Source: Thiogranum sp. (GTDB taxonomy: Bacteria > Pseudomonadota > Gammaproteobacteria > DSM-19610). From it: a DNA stretch of 46,830 nucleotides. The stretch is from assembly GCA_030148915.1 (NCBI GenBank), contig JASBSN010000054.1, forward strand, positions 1-46,830, read 5' to 3'. This document shows positions 24,402 through 32,055 of the stretch, in pieces (the stretch's first letter is position 1; each line of letters starts with the position of its first letter). The notes beneath the pieces are model-generated. The model did not search any database. It had not been told where the DNA came from and saw nothing but the letters and a program-made list of their open reading frames with translations. The position numbers and the translations under genes were made by a program.

Positions 24402-24634
24402 CCAAACAGCTCCCGCTTTTGCGGGGGCAGATCAATACGCTCCACCATGAAGTCTTCTGTCACGCGTGCCGGTGAATCAAAGAAATCGTCCCAGGACTCC
24501 GGCTTTTCGGACAGGATCACGCGGTTTCCTTCTTTGCGAATGAAGACTTCTTTGCCCTCAAAGCGGAAGGCCTTGGGTAATCGCACGGCCTGGCTCCGGC
24601 CGGTGGTGAAGAGTTTAGCGGTCTGAGTCATCAT
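24398..24634 (-). CDS. vapB: VapB-type AbrB-fold antitoxin
   Basis: 78 residues beginning [20 protein letters not shown]. The swapped-hairpin DNA-binding domain (about 1-48, [26 protein letters not shown]) is followed by a C-terminal toxin-wrapping tail (WDDFF and later PPQKRELFG). ATG 24634 (or the adjacent 24631) is preferred over the longer frame because a CGGAG purine run lies upstream and the operator palindrome lies just beyond. VapB represses its own promoter alone or with VapC. Confidence 0.9.
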   Translation of the reverse strand: MMTQTAKLFTTGRSQAVRLPKAFRFEGKEVFIRKEGNRVILSEKPESWDDFFDSPARVTEDFMVERIDLPPQKRELFG

Positions 24635-24651
24635 TCTGCTCCGGATAATTG

Positions 24652-24669
24652 ATATGTACCAAAACATAT
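24652..24669. promoter_or_regulatory. vapBC operator palindrome
   Basis: ATATGT and ACATAT are perfect inverted halves separated by six bases, 17 bp upstream of the vapB start. This is the expected place for VapBC autoregulation. Confidence 0.6.
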
Positions 24670-24703
24670 ACCAACAATGGGGGGTTATCAAGAGGGGGAT
24701 CAT

Positions 24704-25603
24704 ACCTTGGCCAATAGCTTATGGCGCAATACGGCTCCCGATAAACATCCCCCGTTTACAGCCAAATAAGTTCATTCCGGGGCATTTAATGGAAATTTGT
24801 TGGGAATTAAAAATCTAGATTAGTATTTATATTCATGTGGTTACATGAGCCAGGAAGTGTGTCTACGAACCAGGCGGTCTGGACTCAAATTCCCGTATGT
24901 GACAAATCGGGTACAATGATTTCTCCCGCAGTTTGAGCAATTAATGCGAAACACGTGAATATCGTTCTGAAAATTAACGTAAAAATGTTACACATGATAT
25001 TGCATGTAACTGGGGGATAAGGTCGACTCCCCTTGGGGACGCCATACATAACCTGTTTTCTACCGCAATACGGTAGTGAACCGGGAAATTGAATGAGTCG
25101 GGATCAAGGACGATCTGCTATACCAAGTACCCGAGAGCTTCTTTCCATCTGTTTTGCGGTAGGCTGACAAGGTCGTCGGCGAACCCCTTCAGGATTACCA
25201 TCAACCTATGTTTCGGTAATCCCTTTCAACGCCGACTGGACAGTATGTTCACGTTCCCGGTGGCTGATTTCATCGGCCGGAATTCTCCACGTTTTCTAAT
25301 TCATTGATTTTTCATTCCCAGCTTTCCGGACAGTGTGGCCAGCATAAGTCAGAATATTCAACTTTATTTCAATATGATTGGTATTACATGAGAACGCGGT
25401 ATTACGGCCTACAAGGCATTATTGGTTTTTGTCGTCGAGGCTTTTTTATTTTGTAATGGACCGGCTTTGCGAGCGTCCGTAAAGGAATCACAGCAAAACA
25501 TGAGTAAAAGCAAGTAGTGTCTCGACCCAGGTCGGCTTAAACGACATGGGTGGAAATCCGCTTATAGAATCGGCGTCGGCTGTTTAAACAACCCGGGCCA
25601 CTT
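24704..25603. other. 900 bp without a convincing gene
   Basis: Short open frames only, none with a ribosome site or family features. Visible structure: a stem (CTACCG, five bases, CGGTAG) at 25060-25076; GTTA-CATG paired with CATG-TAAC near 24988-25012; and a GGGG/CCCC/GGGG run at 25013-25038. The GC content rises to the right, so this is the seam between the mosaic left half and the GC-rich purine cluster. It may hold decayed mobile DNA or an unrecognised RNA. Confidence 0.5.
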
Positions 25604-26416
25604 CTATCCCGGCGCGGCAATCACCGCGCTCAGCATGCGTAACGAGACCAGGCAGAGCAGTAAGCCGAACGCTTGTTTTAGGCGTCCGGCAGGCAGACAG
25701 TGGGCCAGCTTCACGCCCAGCGGCGCGGTTAGGGTACTGGTAACCGCGACAGCGGCCATGGCCGGCAGGTATATGTAGCCGAGACTGAACGCGGGTAAGC
25801 CAGGCGTGTGCCGGCCCGCGCTGATGAAGCTCAGGGCGCCGAACAGTGCGATGGGTAAGCCCAGAGCGCTGGACGTGGCGGTGGCATTTTTCATGGCGAT
25901 GTTGAAGTACACCAATAAGGGCACAATGATGTTGCCGCCACCGATACCGGCCAGCCCCGCGCCAAGGCCCGCCGTCAGACCGGTGGCGGCCGTGCCATTA
26001 TGGCCCGGCAGTTGGCGGTGCGGCGGCGGCGTCCAGCGCGCCAGCATGATCAGCGCGGCGAGCAGTAAAAAGGCGCCGATAAAACCGCGCAAAACCACCC
26101 CGGGTAATAGCTCGGCGACGTAACCGCTGGCGAAGCTGCCCAACAATACGAACGGTGTCCAGCGCCGCACAATGTCCCAGCGGATAGCGCCACGCCGGTA
26201 TTGTGCGTACACGGCGGTCGTCGAGGTGAAGACAATGGTCGCCAGCGATGTGCCGATCGCCAGGCGGATATCCAGCGGCGCGCCGATATCGAGTGTCGCG
26301 TACAGATAGACCAGTGCCGGCACGATAATCACGCCCCCGCCGATCCCCAAGGCGCCGCCGAGCAAACCGGCGACGGCACCCAGCGTTAAACAGGCCGTAA
26401 CAAATTCGCCGCTCAC
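25604..26416 (-). CDS. TauE/SafE-family membrane transporter
   Basis: A 270-residue inner-membrane protein with about eight hydrophobic segments and the two family repeats marked by GGALGIGGGVIIVPALVYL (about 20-38) and GLAGIGGGNIIVPLLVYFN (about 152-170). The family exports or takes up small organic anions such as sulfite, sulfoacetate and other carboxylates. It starts at GTG 26416, five bases after the gamma-glutamyltransferase-like gene, so the two are one operon. In this context the substrate may be an acidic purine-breakdown product; that is inference. Confidence 0.85.
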   Translation of the reverse strand: MSGEFVTACLTLGAVAGLLGGALGIGGGVIIVPALVYLYATLDIGAPLDIRLAIGTSLATIVFTSTTAVYAQYRRGAIRWDIVRRWTPFVLLGSFASGYVAELLPGVVLRGFIGAFLLLAALIMLARWTPPPHRQLPGHNGTAATGLTAGLGAGLAGIGGGNIIVPLLVYFNIAMKNATATSSALGLPIALFGALSFISAGRHTPGLPAFSLGYIYLPAMAAVAVTSTLTAPLGVKLAHCLPAGRLKQAFGLLLCLVSLRMLSAVIAAPG

Positions 26417-26421
26417 GTCCG

Positions 26422-27999
26422 TTATACGCCCAAGGCGATACCTTGCCCGCGTGGGTCGTGTACGCCGTCCGCTGTACCGTTCGCCTCGATGGCAATCAGG
26501 CCGGCCTGGCCCATCATCGGGTTGCAGGCGTCTACCACTTCGACATCGTGGCCGCGCGCGCGCAATCCGTCGATGACCGCTTGGCCTGCGTCGGCTTCGA
26601 TTTTCAGATTCTCACGGTTATCGAAAAAACTGCGGCCCAACAGAAAGCGCGGTGCACAGATGGCGGTTTCGATCGGTTGCGCGTAGTCGATGGCGCGCGT
26701 AATCAGCGCGGTCTGGGTTTGCGGTTGCCCGTCGGCGCCTTGGGTGCCGTAGATAAAGCGGGGTCGCCCGTGTTGCAGGTAGATGGCCGGGTTCAGGGTA
26801 TGCGCTGGGCGTTTCCCGGCAGCGATACAATTAGGATGATCGGCTGTGGTGCGAAATGCCGAGCCACGGTTATGCCATAGAATACCGGTATCGCCGATGA
26901 CCAGCCCGGAGCCGAAGGCGGTAAAAATACTTTGAATCAGGCTCACGCAACGGCCCTGGCGGTCGACTGCGCCCAGCCACACGGTATCGCCGCTACGGGT
27001 GGTGTCGGGCCAGTGTCGCGCTTGCGCCGGATCGATACTGGCGGCCAGGTCATGTAAATACTCGTCACTGAGCAGTGTCGCCACCGGTATGTGCTGACTG
27101 CGCGGATCGGCGAGCCAGCGATTGCGGTCGGCGAAGGCGCGTTTCACAGCCTCTACCATGAGGTGCAAGTGGTCGACGCTGCCGGCCGCGAAGCGTTGCA
27201 AATCGAAGTTGCCGAGTTGGCCGAGAATCTGCAGGCTGGTCACGCCCTGTGACGGCGGTGCCAGGTTGAGTGCCACGCCGTCGCGATACCTTAGCCGCAG
27301 CGGTTCGCCGCGCTCGCAATGCGTGGCGCGCAGGTCGTCGCGCGTGATGGCGACGCCGGCCTCACGAAAGCCCGCGTGCAAGCGATCCGCGAGACGGCCA
27401 CGATAAAAGCTATCGGCGCCTTCATCAATCAGCAGTTGCAACGAAGCAGCCAGATCCGAGCTGCACAGCCGTTCGCCGGCCTGAGGCACGTGCCCGGCCG
27501 GCTCGTAGGCGCGCGCGAAGCCCGGCTGAGCGCGAAGCAAGGTGCGGTGTTCCTGGTGCCAGAAAGCCTGTGCGGGGCTGACGTCGAAGCCCTGATCGGC
27601 ATAGGTCCAGGCGGGTCGCAGCAGGTCGGCCCAGCGCATGCGAGTGCGCCATCGGTCGCGGCTATAGGCAAAGGCGTCTGCCCAACTGGCCACCGCACCG
27701 GCGGTGGTCAATGCCGATCCGGCACCATGCATCGGCAAACTCACGCCGCTGGCGGGTACGGCTGCCGTTGCACAGTGACCGACACCGCTGATGGTCAGGG
27801 CGTGGCCGTCCGGCTCGGCGATCAGCCAGAATGCGTCCCCGCCGAGTCCAGTCATGTGCGGGTAGGCGACGCACAACACAGCGGCTGCGGCGAGTGCGGC
27901 GTCGATCGCCGTGCCGTCTTGTTGAAGTACCTCCAGGCCGGCCTGCGTAGCTATAGGGAGAGGGGTACTGATAACGCCTAGACGCGAGACAGATTGCAT
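26422..27999 (-). CDS. Gamma-glutamyltransferase-family hydrolase, HpxW-like (oxamate amidohydrolase candidate)
   Basis: 525 residues from ATG 27999. An Ntn-hydrolase of the GGT family, normally self-cleaved in front of a catalytic Thr. That Thr is T339 in SGDTVWLGAVD, followed by VSLIQSIFTAFGSG and an NRGSAF motif. It has no signal peptide, unlike periplasmic glutathione-cleaving GGT, which fits the cytoplasmic oxamate amidohydrolase HpxW of Klebsiella urate catabolism. HpxX/Y/Z-type genes occur at 42.9-44.9 kb here, supporting that reading. The start codon lies inside an operator-like palindrome; an upstream in-frame extension to 28089 would run through that site and is not preferred. Confidence 0.8.
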   Translation of the reverse strand: MQSVSRLGVISTPLPIATQAGLEVLQQDGTAIDAALAAAAVLCVAYPHMTGLGGDAFWLIAEPDGHALTISGVGHCATAAVPASGVSLPMHGAGSALTTAGAVASWADAFAYSRDRWRTRMRWADLLRPAWTYADQGFDVSPAQAFWHQEHRTLLRAQPGFARAYEPAGHVPQAGERLCSSDLAASLQLLIDEGADSFYRGRLADRLHAGFREAGVAITRDDLRATHCERGEPLRLRYRDGVALNLAPPSQGVTSLQILGQLGNFDLQRFAAGSVDHLHLMVEAVKRAFADRNRWLADPRSQHIPVATLLSDEYLHDLAASIDPAQARHWPDTTRSGDTVWLGAVDRQGRCVSLIQSIFTAFGSGLVIGDTGILWHNRGSAFRTTADHPNCIAAGKRPAHTLNPAIYLQHGRPRFIYGTQGADGQPQTQTALITRAIDYAQPIETAICAPRFLLGRSFFDNRENLKIEADAGQAVIDGLRARGHDVEVVDACNPMMGQAGLIAIEANGTADGVHDPRGQGIALGV

Positions 28000-28015
28000 A
28001 CAATAATGTATACCA
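27994..28015. promoter_or_regulatory. Operator-like palindrome A, over the hpxW-like start codon
   Basis: GCATACA, four bases, TGTATAC: inverted halves matching 6 of 7. It shares TTGCATACAA-type words with the sites near 28.2, 29.17 and 32.03 kb. It probably belongs to the adjacent GntR regulator. Confidence 0.55.
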
Positions 28016-28395
28016 GATATGGATGATTGACGCCAGCCTTCATACTTTGGGATGTTGCTCCGGCCTCTGCTGGAAGTCCCGAGGGTCACGTAGAATTTGG
28101 TAGCTATCCCCTTAGATCAGAGTGATAGCGCTGGTCGACGGGGCAGCGACAGGGTGCGATATGGCATCGGGGGATGTGCCCGTCCTGTCTTTACATTGGC
28201 GAGATTATGATGCATCGTATACAACGATGCATCTCCGCAGCGGTTTGATCACAACGATCGCCAGCTGGCTCAATGGCAGGTCAACCGCTGCAGATTCATC
28301 GCCCGGGGGCGCTTGTTTGCGACCCGGATTGGGACGAACTCGGCGAAACAAGCAGTTGCTGACGCCAGCCGCCTGCTGATAAAGGAGCATTTGCT
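28016..28395. promoter_or_regulatory. Divergent control region with operator-like palindrome B
   Basis: No gene in ~380 bp between the hpxW-like gene and the GntR gene. At 28209-28233 lies a perfect 10-bp inverted repeat (GATGCATCGT, five bases, ACGATGCATC) with GTATACA at its centre. A plausible sigma-70 pair, TTGGCG (28196-28201) and TATACA (28218-28223) at 16-bp spacing, puts the operator over the -10 box, as for an autorepressed GntR gene. Confidence 0.6.
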
Positions 28396-29085
28396 ATGAC
28401 GACTCGAAATGAAAAGTCCAGAGTGTCTTCCCAGGATATCTATAACCAACTGAAGGACATGATTCTGTCCTTCGAGCTTTATCCCGGCTCGCGGGTCACC
28501 GAGACCGAACTCGCCGCTCGCTTCCAGGTCAGTCGCACACCGGTGCGGGAAGCGCTGCAACGCCTGGAGATGGACGGATGCCTGGTCATCCGTCCCAAGC
28601 AAGGTTGTTTTATCCGCGATGTCGATATCATTGAGCTGACCCAGTACTACGATGTGCGCATCGCGCTGGAAATGCATTCTCTGCGCGGGGCCTGTCTGCA
28701 GATGCCGGATAAAGAGCTCGAGCAGCTCGCCGCGCAGTGGGATCCGGACAGTCAGAAAGGGCGCAGTGACGTGGTCGATACCATGGTGGATCTGGAGGAA
28801 TCTTTCCACATCACGTTGGCGGCCGGCTCCGGTAACGACGTGTTGGTCAAGTATCTAGAGGATATCAATAACCGCATCCGCATCATCCGCCGCCTGGATT
28901 TCACCGAAAAGGCACGTCTCGATCGGACCTACCGCGACCACTTTGAAATTGTGCAGTACCTGTTACAGCGCGACCTGGAAGGCGCGCAGCTCAAAATGCG
29001 TCAGCATATTCTCAAGAGCGCGGAGTTCGCTAAAAATCTCACCCTGACCCAGTTGGCGCAAAAACGCCGCCTGCGCCCGGCCTAA
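28396..29085 (+). CDS. GntR-family regulator, FadR/FCD type
   Basis: 229 residues. The N-terminal winged HTH (about 12-75, RVTETELAARFQVSRTPVRE, ALQRLEMDGCL) is diagnostic for GntR. The C-terminal helical FCD ligand domain (about 85-215) has the metal-site pattern D...H (DLEESFH), H (RDHFEIV) and H (MRQHI). FCD regulators usually bind small carboxylates. It sits between a divergent hpxW-like gene and the deaminase genes, and palindromes A to D all lie at promoters around it. I infer it controls the purine cluster, perhaps sensing a urate-pathway acid. A ribosome site AAAGGAG precedes the ATG. Confidence 0.92.
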   Translation: MTTRNEKSRVSSQDIYNQLKDMILSFELYPGSRVTETELAARFQVSRTPVREALQRLEMDGCLVIRPKQGCFIRDVDIIELTQYYDVRIALEMHSLRGACLQMPDKELEQLAAQWDPDSQKGRSDVVDTMVDLEESFHITLAAGSGNDVLVKYLEDINNRIRIIRRLDFTEKARLDRTYRDHFEIVQYLLQRDLEGAQLKMRQHILKSAEFAKNLTLTQLAQKRRLRPA

Positions 29086-29161
29086 GCGCCGGCGTTCACG
29101 GCCGGGTCCGATGCGCGCACAGCGTGAAAAGCCATCCCGGGGAACGTGCCACGGTTTATGT

Positions 29162-29175
29162 ATGCAACGTTGCAT
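29162..29175. promoter_or_regulatory. Operator-like palindrome C
   Basis: ATGCAACGTTGCAT is a perfect 14-bp palindrome in the 163-bp gap ahead of the 8-oxoguanine deaminase gene. It shares the TTGCAT half with sites A and D. Confidence 0.6.
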
Positions 29176-29248
29176 TATTAGATTGGGTGTCCGCTGAGTG
29201 TCAACGATTTTTTTATTTAACGAGTAATAACAAGGCATTAAACAATAA

Positions 29249-30607
29249 ATGGCGATCCTGAACAGTAGCCGCGCCGATGCGCTGTGGTTGAAAAATCCGC
29301 TCGCCGTGCTGGCGCCGGACAGCGGTGGTGGGATCGTTATCGCCGGCGATAAGATCATCGAGCAGGTCGCCAGCGGAGCCCGGCCATCGCAGCCCTACGC
29401 GCGCGTCTTCGACGCCAGCGAGCATGTGGTTCTGCCGGGACTGATCAATACCCATCACCATTTTTATCAAACCCTGACGCGGGCTTTTCCGCCGGCGCTG
29501 AATCAGCCCTTGTTTCCCTGGTTGCAGCAGCTCTACCCGGTGTGGGCCGGACTGACGCCGCCGATGTTCGAACTCGCCAACCGCGTGGCGATGGCCGAGC
29601 TGTTGTTGTCCGGCTGTACCTTGGCGGCCGACCATCACTATTTGTATCCGCCGGGCATGGAGGAGGCCGTCGATATACAGGTCGAGGCGGCGCAGGCGCT
29701 CGGCTTGCGTGTGCTGCTGACACGCGGTTCGATGAGCCTGAGTACAGACGACGGCGGATTGCCGCCGCCGCGGGTGGTGCAGGACGAAGAGGTCATACTG
29801 GCCGACTGTGAGCGGGTCATTGGCCGCTATCATCAGGCGGGCGAGGGAGCGCGCGTGCAGATCGCCCTGGCGCCGTGCTCGCCGTTTTCGGTAAGTCGGG
29901 AATTAATGCAGGGCAGCGCTGATCTGGCGCGCCGCCACGGCGTGCGTTTGCACACCCATTTGGCCGAAACCGAGGGCGAGACCGACTACTGCTTACGCGC
30001 GTTCGGGGCACGGCCTTTAGATTACCTGGAATCCGTCGGTTGGTTGCGCGACGATGTCTGGTTGGCGCACGGTATTCATTTTAGTGACGACGAAGTGCGG
30101 CGGCTGGGGCAGGCCGGCGTCGGGGTGGCCCACTGCCCGGGCTCCAACATGCTACTGGCGTCCGGTATCTGCCCGGTGCGGGATCTGGAGCAGGCCGGTG
30201 TCGCGGTGGGGTTGGCGGTGGACGGGTCGGCCTCCAACGATGCCTCCAACCTCATCCAGGAGGCGCGCCTGGCGCTGCTGGTGCAGCGCTTACGTTATGG
30301 CGCCAGCGTCAGTCACCTCGACGCCCTGCGTTGGGCGACGCAGGGCGCAGCGCGCTGTCTGGGGCGCGACGATGTGGGCTCGATTACGGTCGGCCGACAG
30401 GCCGATCTGGCGTTGTTCAGGCTGGACGAATTGCGTTTCAGCGGCCACGGTGACCCATTGGCGGCGTTGTTACTATGCGGTGCGCAGCGCGCCGACCGGG
30501 TCATGGTGGCCGGTGAATGGCGGGTTATCGACGGCGCCATCCCGGACCTGGACTGCGTGGCGTTGCGCCACCGGCACCAGAGCGCGGCGCGGACGCTGCA
30601 AGCATGA
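29249..30607 (+). CDS. 8-oxoguanine deaminase (amidohydrolase superfamily)
   Basis: A 452-residue cytoplasmic zinc amidohydrolase predicted to convert 8-oxoguanine to uric acid and ammonia. Metal and catalytic motifs are present: LPGLINTHHHFYQTLTRAFP (HxH), HTHLAETEGE (His and Glu), AHGIHFSDDE (His) and GVDGSASND (Asp). The TLTRAFPPALNQPLFPWL and ADHHYLYPPG segments are characteristic of 8-oxoguanine deaminase rather than atrazine or guanine deaminases. The ribosome site is weak. Its stop overlaps the next gene's start by four bases. It is probably controlled by the GntR site upstream. Confidence 0.88.
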   Translation: MAILNSSRADALWLKNPLAVLAPDSGGGIVIAGDKIIEQVASGARPSQPYARVFDASEHVVLPGLINTHHHFYQTLTRAFPPALNQPLFPWLQQLYPVWAGLTPPMFELANRVAMAELLLSGCTLAADHHYLYPPGMEEAVDIQVEAAQALGLRVLLTRGSMSLSTDDGGLPPPRVVQDEEVILADCERVIGRYHQAGEGARVQIALAPCSPFSVSRELMQGSADLARRHGVRLHTHLAETEGETDYCLRAFGARPLDYLESVGWLRDDVWLAHGIHFSDDEVRRLGQAGVGVAHCPGSNMLLASGICPVRDLEQAGVAVGLAVDGSASNDASNLIQEARLALLVQRLRYGASVSHLDALRWATQGAARCLGRDDVGSITVGRQADLALFRLDELRFSGHGDPLAALLLCGAQRADRVMVAGEWRVIDGAIPDLDCVALRHRHQSAARTLQA

Positions 30608-31842
30608 ATCAGACGCCGACGCTTTACCGCGCCGCGGTGATTAACCCGCTCAATAACGGCAACTGGCGCTACCTGCCGGATGCCGGTCTGCTCATCGAGC
30701 GCGGCCGGGTGGTCGACCTGCAACCGATCGGGGCCTTTGGCGCGCGCCCTGAACTGCCCTGTGTTGAACTCGACGGTGTGATCTCGCCGGGTTTTGTTGA
30801 TGTGCACACCCACTGGGTGCAATACCGGGTGCGCGGCCGGTTCCAGGCGCAGTTGCTGCCGTGGCTGAAAGAACATATCTGGCCGGAAGAAGCGAGCTTC
30901 GCCGACAGCGCGCTGGCCGGCGCGCTGGCCGAACAGTTTTTTAAAGACAGTATCCGTGCCGGCACGGTGATGGGCATGGCCTACTCGAGTGCGCACGCCG
31001 GCGCCTTGCAGGCCGCCAGCGACGTGACCCTGGGTGACTGGTTGATCGGTGACGTCGTGATGGAAACCGACGCACCCGACGCATTAGTGGCAGCGAGCGC
31101 GAAGGATATCGGCGAGTTGTCGGCGCGCGCCGGCCGTTACGGCCCGCAACGCTACGCGGTGACGCCGCGCTTTGCCTTAAACTGTTCGGCACCCTTTATG
31201 CGCGACATGGGTCAGCTCGCCCGCCAGCAAGGCTATTACGTGCAGACCCACCTGTCGGAATCGGTCGAAGAGATCAACGAAGTGCATCGCCGCTTTGCCG
31301 ATGCGCAAGATTACACCGACGTCTACGATCGCGCCGGCCTGCTGGGTGAACGCAGCGTGCTGGGCCATTGCGTACACCTGTCCCCGCGCGAATGGCGTTG
31401 CCTGGCCGCGCGCGGCAGCTGGGTGGCGCATTGCCCGTCGAGCAACGAGGCGTTGGACAGCGGCCGGATGGACCTGACGGCGCTGCGCGAGCACGGCGTG
31501 AAATACGCCCTGGCCTCGGACGTGGGCGGCGGGCCCAGTCACAGCATGCTACACGTGATGCAACGTTATCTAGATCAACACCGCGCCGCCGGCGCTGCGG
31601 TAGCGGCCGGCGAAGCTCTGTACCGCGCCACTCTGGCTGGCGCGCAGTGCATGGGCCGGGGGGCCTATGCCGGCAACTTCGCGCCCGGTAAACGCGCCGA
31701 CTTTCTATTGTTGCCCAGACTCAATGCCCATCAAAGCGTCGACAGCTGGCTGGAAGAAATCGTACAGGGCGGCATCGACGACCTGGAAACACGCGTGGCG
31801 GCTACCTGGCTAGGCGGTATCCGCCAGAACGGCACGCGTTAA
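30604..31842 (+). CDS. Amidohydrolase, guanine-deaminase-like
   Basis: 412 residues from ATG 30604, which overlaps the 8-oxoguanine deaminase stop (ATGA). Amidohydrolase motifs: GFVDVHTHWVQYRVRG (HxH), YVQTHLSESVEEI, LGHCVHLSPRE and LASDVGGGPSHSMLHVMQ. The DVGGG and S.S..H pattern and HTH-x-Q segment match guanine deaminase (guanine to xanthine plus ammonia). A related aminohydrolase such as one for another 6-aminopurine is possible. The frame could extend upstream into the previous gene, but the coupled start is more likely. Confidence 0.78.
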   Translation: MNQTPTLYRAAVINPLNNGNWRYLPDAGLLIERGRVVDLQPIGAFGARPELPCVELDGVISPGFVDVHTHWVQYRVRGRFQAQLLPWLKEHIWPEEASFADSALAGALAEQFFKDSIRAGTVMGMAYSSAHAGALQAASDVTLGDWLIGDVVMETDAPDALVAASAKDIGELSARAGRYGPQRYAVTPRFALNCSAPFMRDMGQLARQQGYYVQTHLSESVEEINEVHRRFADAQDYTDVYDRAGLLGERSVLGHCVHLSPREWRCLAARGSWVAHCPSSNEALDSGRMDLTALREHGVKYALASDVGGGPSHSMLHVMQRYLDQHRAAGAAVAAGEALYRATLAGAQCMGRGAYAGNFAPGKRADFLLLPRLNAHQSVDSWLEEIVQGGIDDLETRVAATWLGGIRQNGTR

Positions 31843-32010
31843 CGACGCGTACGCCCGGGAACGATTGCCCCGACATCTCGATCACCGTAACCCAAAGTAG
31901 TGCAGGGGCCGCCCCACAGGCCATACATCGGGGCGTGCCAGTCCTTTAGCCTAAGCACTAAGTTCACCTATCTTATTGTTTGGTAAGTAACAGAAGATTT
32001 GGCAAGGTGT

Positions 32011-32045
32011 TTGCATACAATATTGCATGCAAAGTTGTATACAAC
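32011..32045. promoter_or_regulatory. Tandem operator-like palindromes D
   Basis: Two adjacent palindromes just ahead of the adenosine deaminase gene. 32011-32032 is nearly symmetrical (20 of 22) with TTGCATACAA on one arm and TTGCATGCAA on the other. 32034-32045 is the perfect palindrome GTTGTATACAAC. A TTGGCA box near 32000 could be a -35 element. The start codon is at 32056. Confidence 0.65.
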
Positions 32046-32055
32046 AGAACGGATC

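Noticed and set aside
25013-25055. tRNA- or tmRNA-3'-end-like string (GGTCGACTCCCC followed by GGGGACGCCA)
   Set aside because: No 5' acceptor, D or anticodon arm pairs with it upstream, and the presumed T-arm does not form a 5-bp stem with a 7-base loop.
25310-25360. AGTGTGGCCAGCA as the inverted partner of the GCTGGC repeats near 4.9 kb
   Set aside because: Only about 13 of 19 positions match, there is a single copy, and an element of that span would enclose the Rhs tips; most likely chance.
26443-27981. Long plus-strand ORFs over the gamma-glutamyltransferase-like gene
   Set aside because: Antisense shadows without family motifs or ribosome sites; the minus frame has the catalytic Thr and family motifs.
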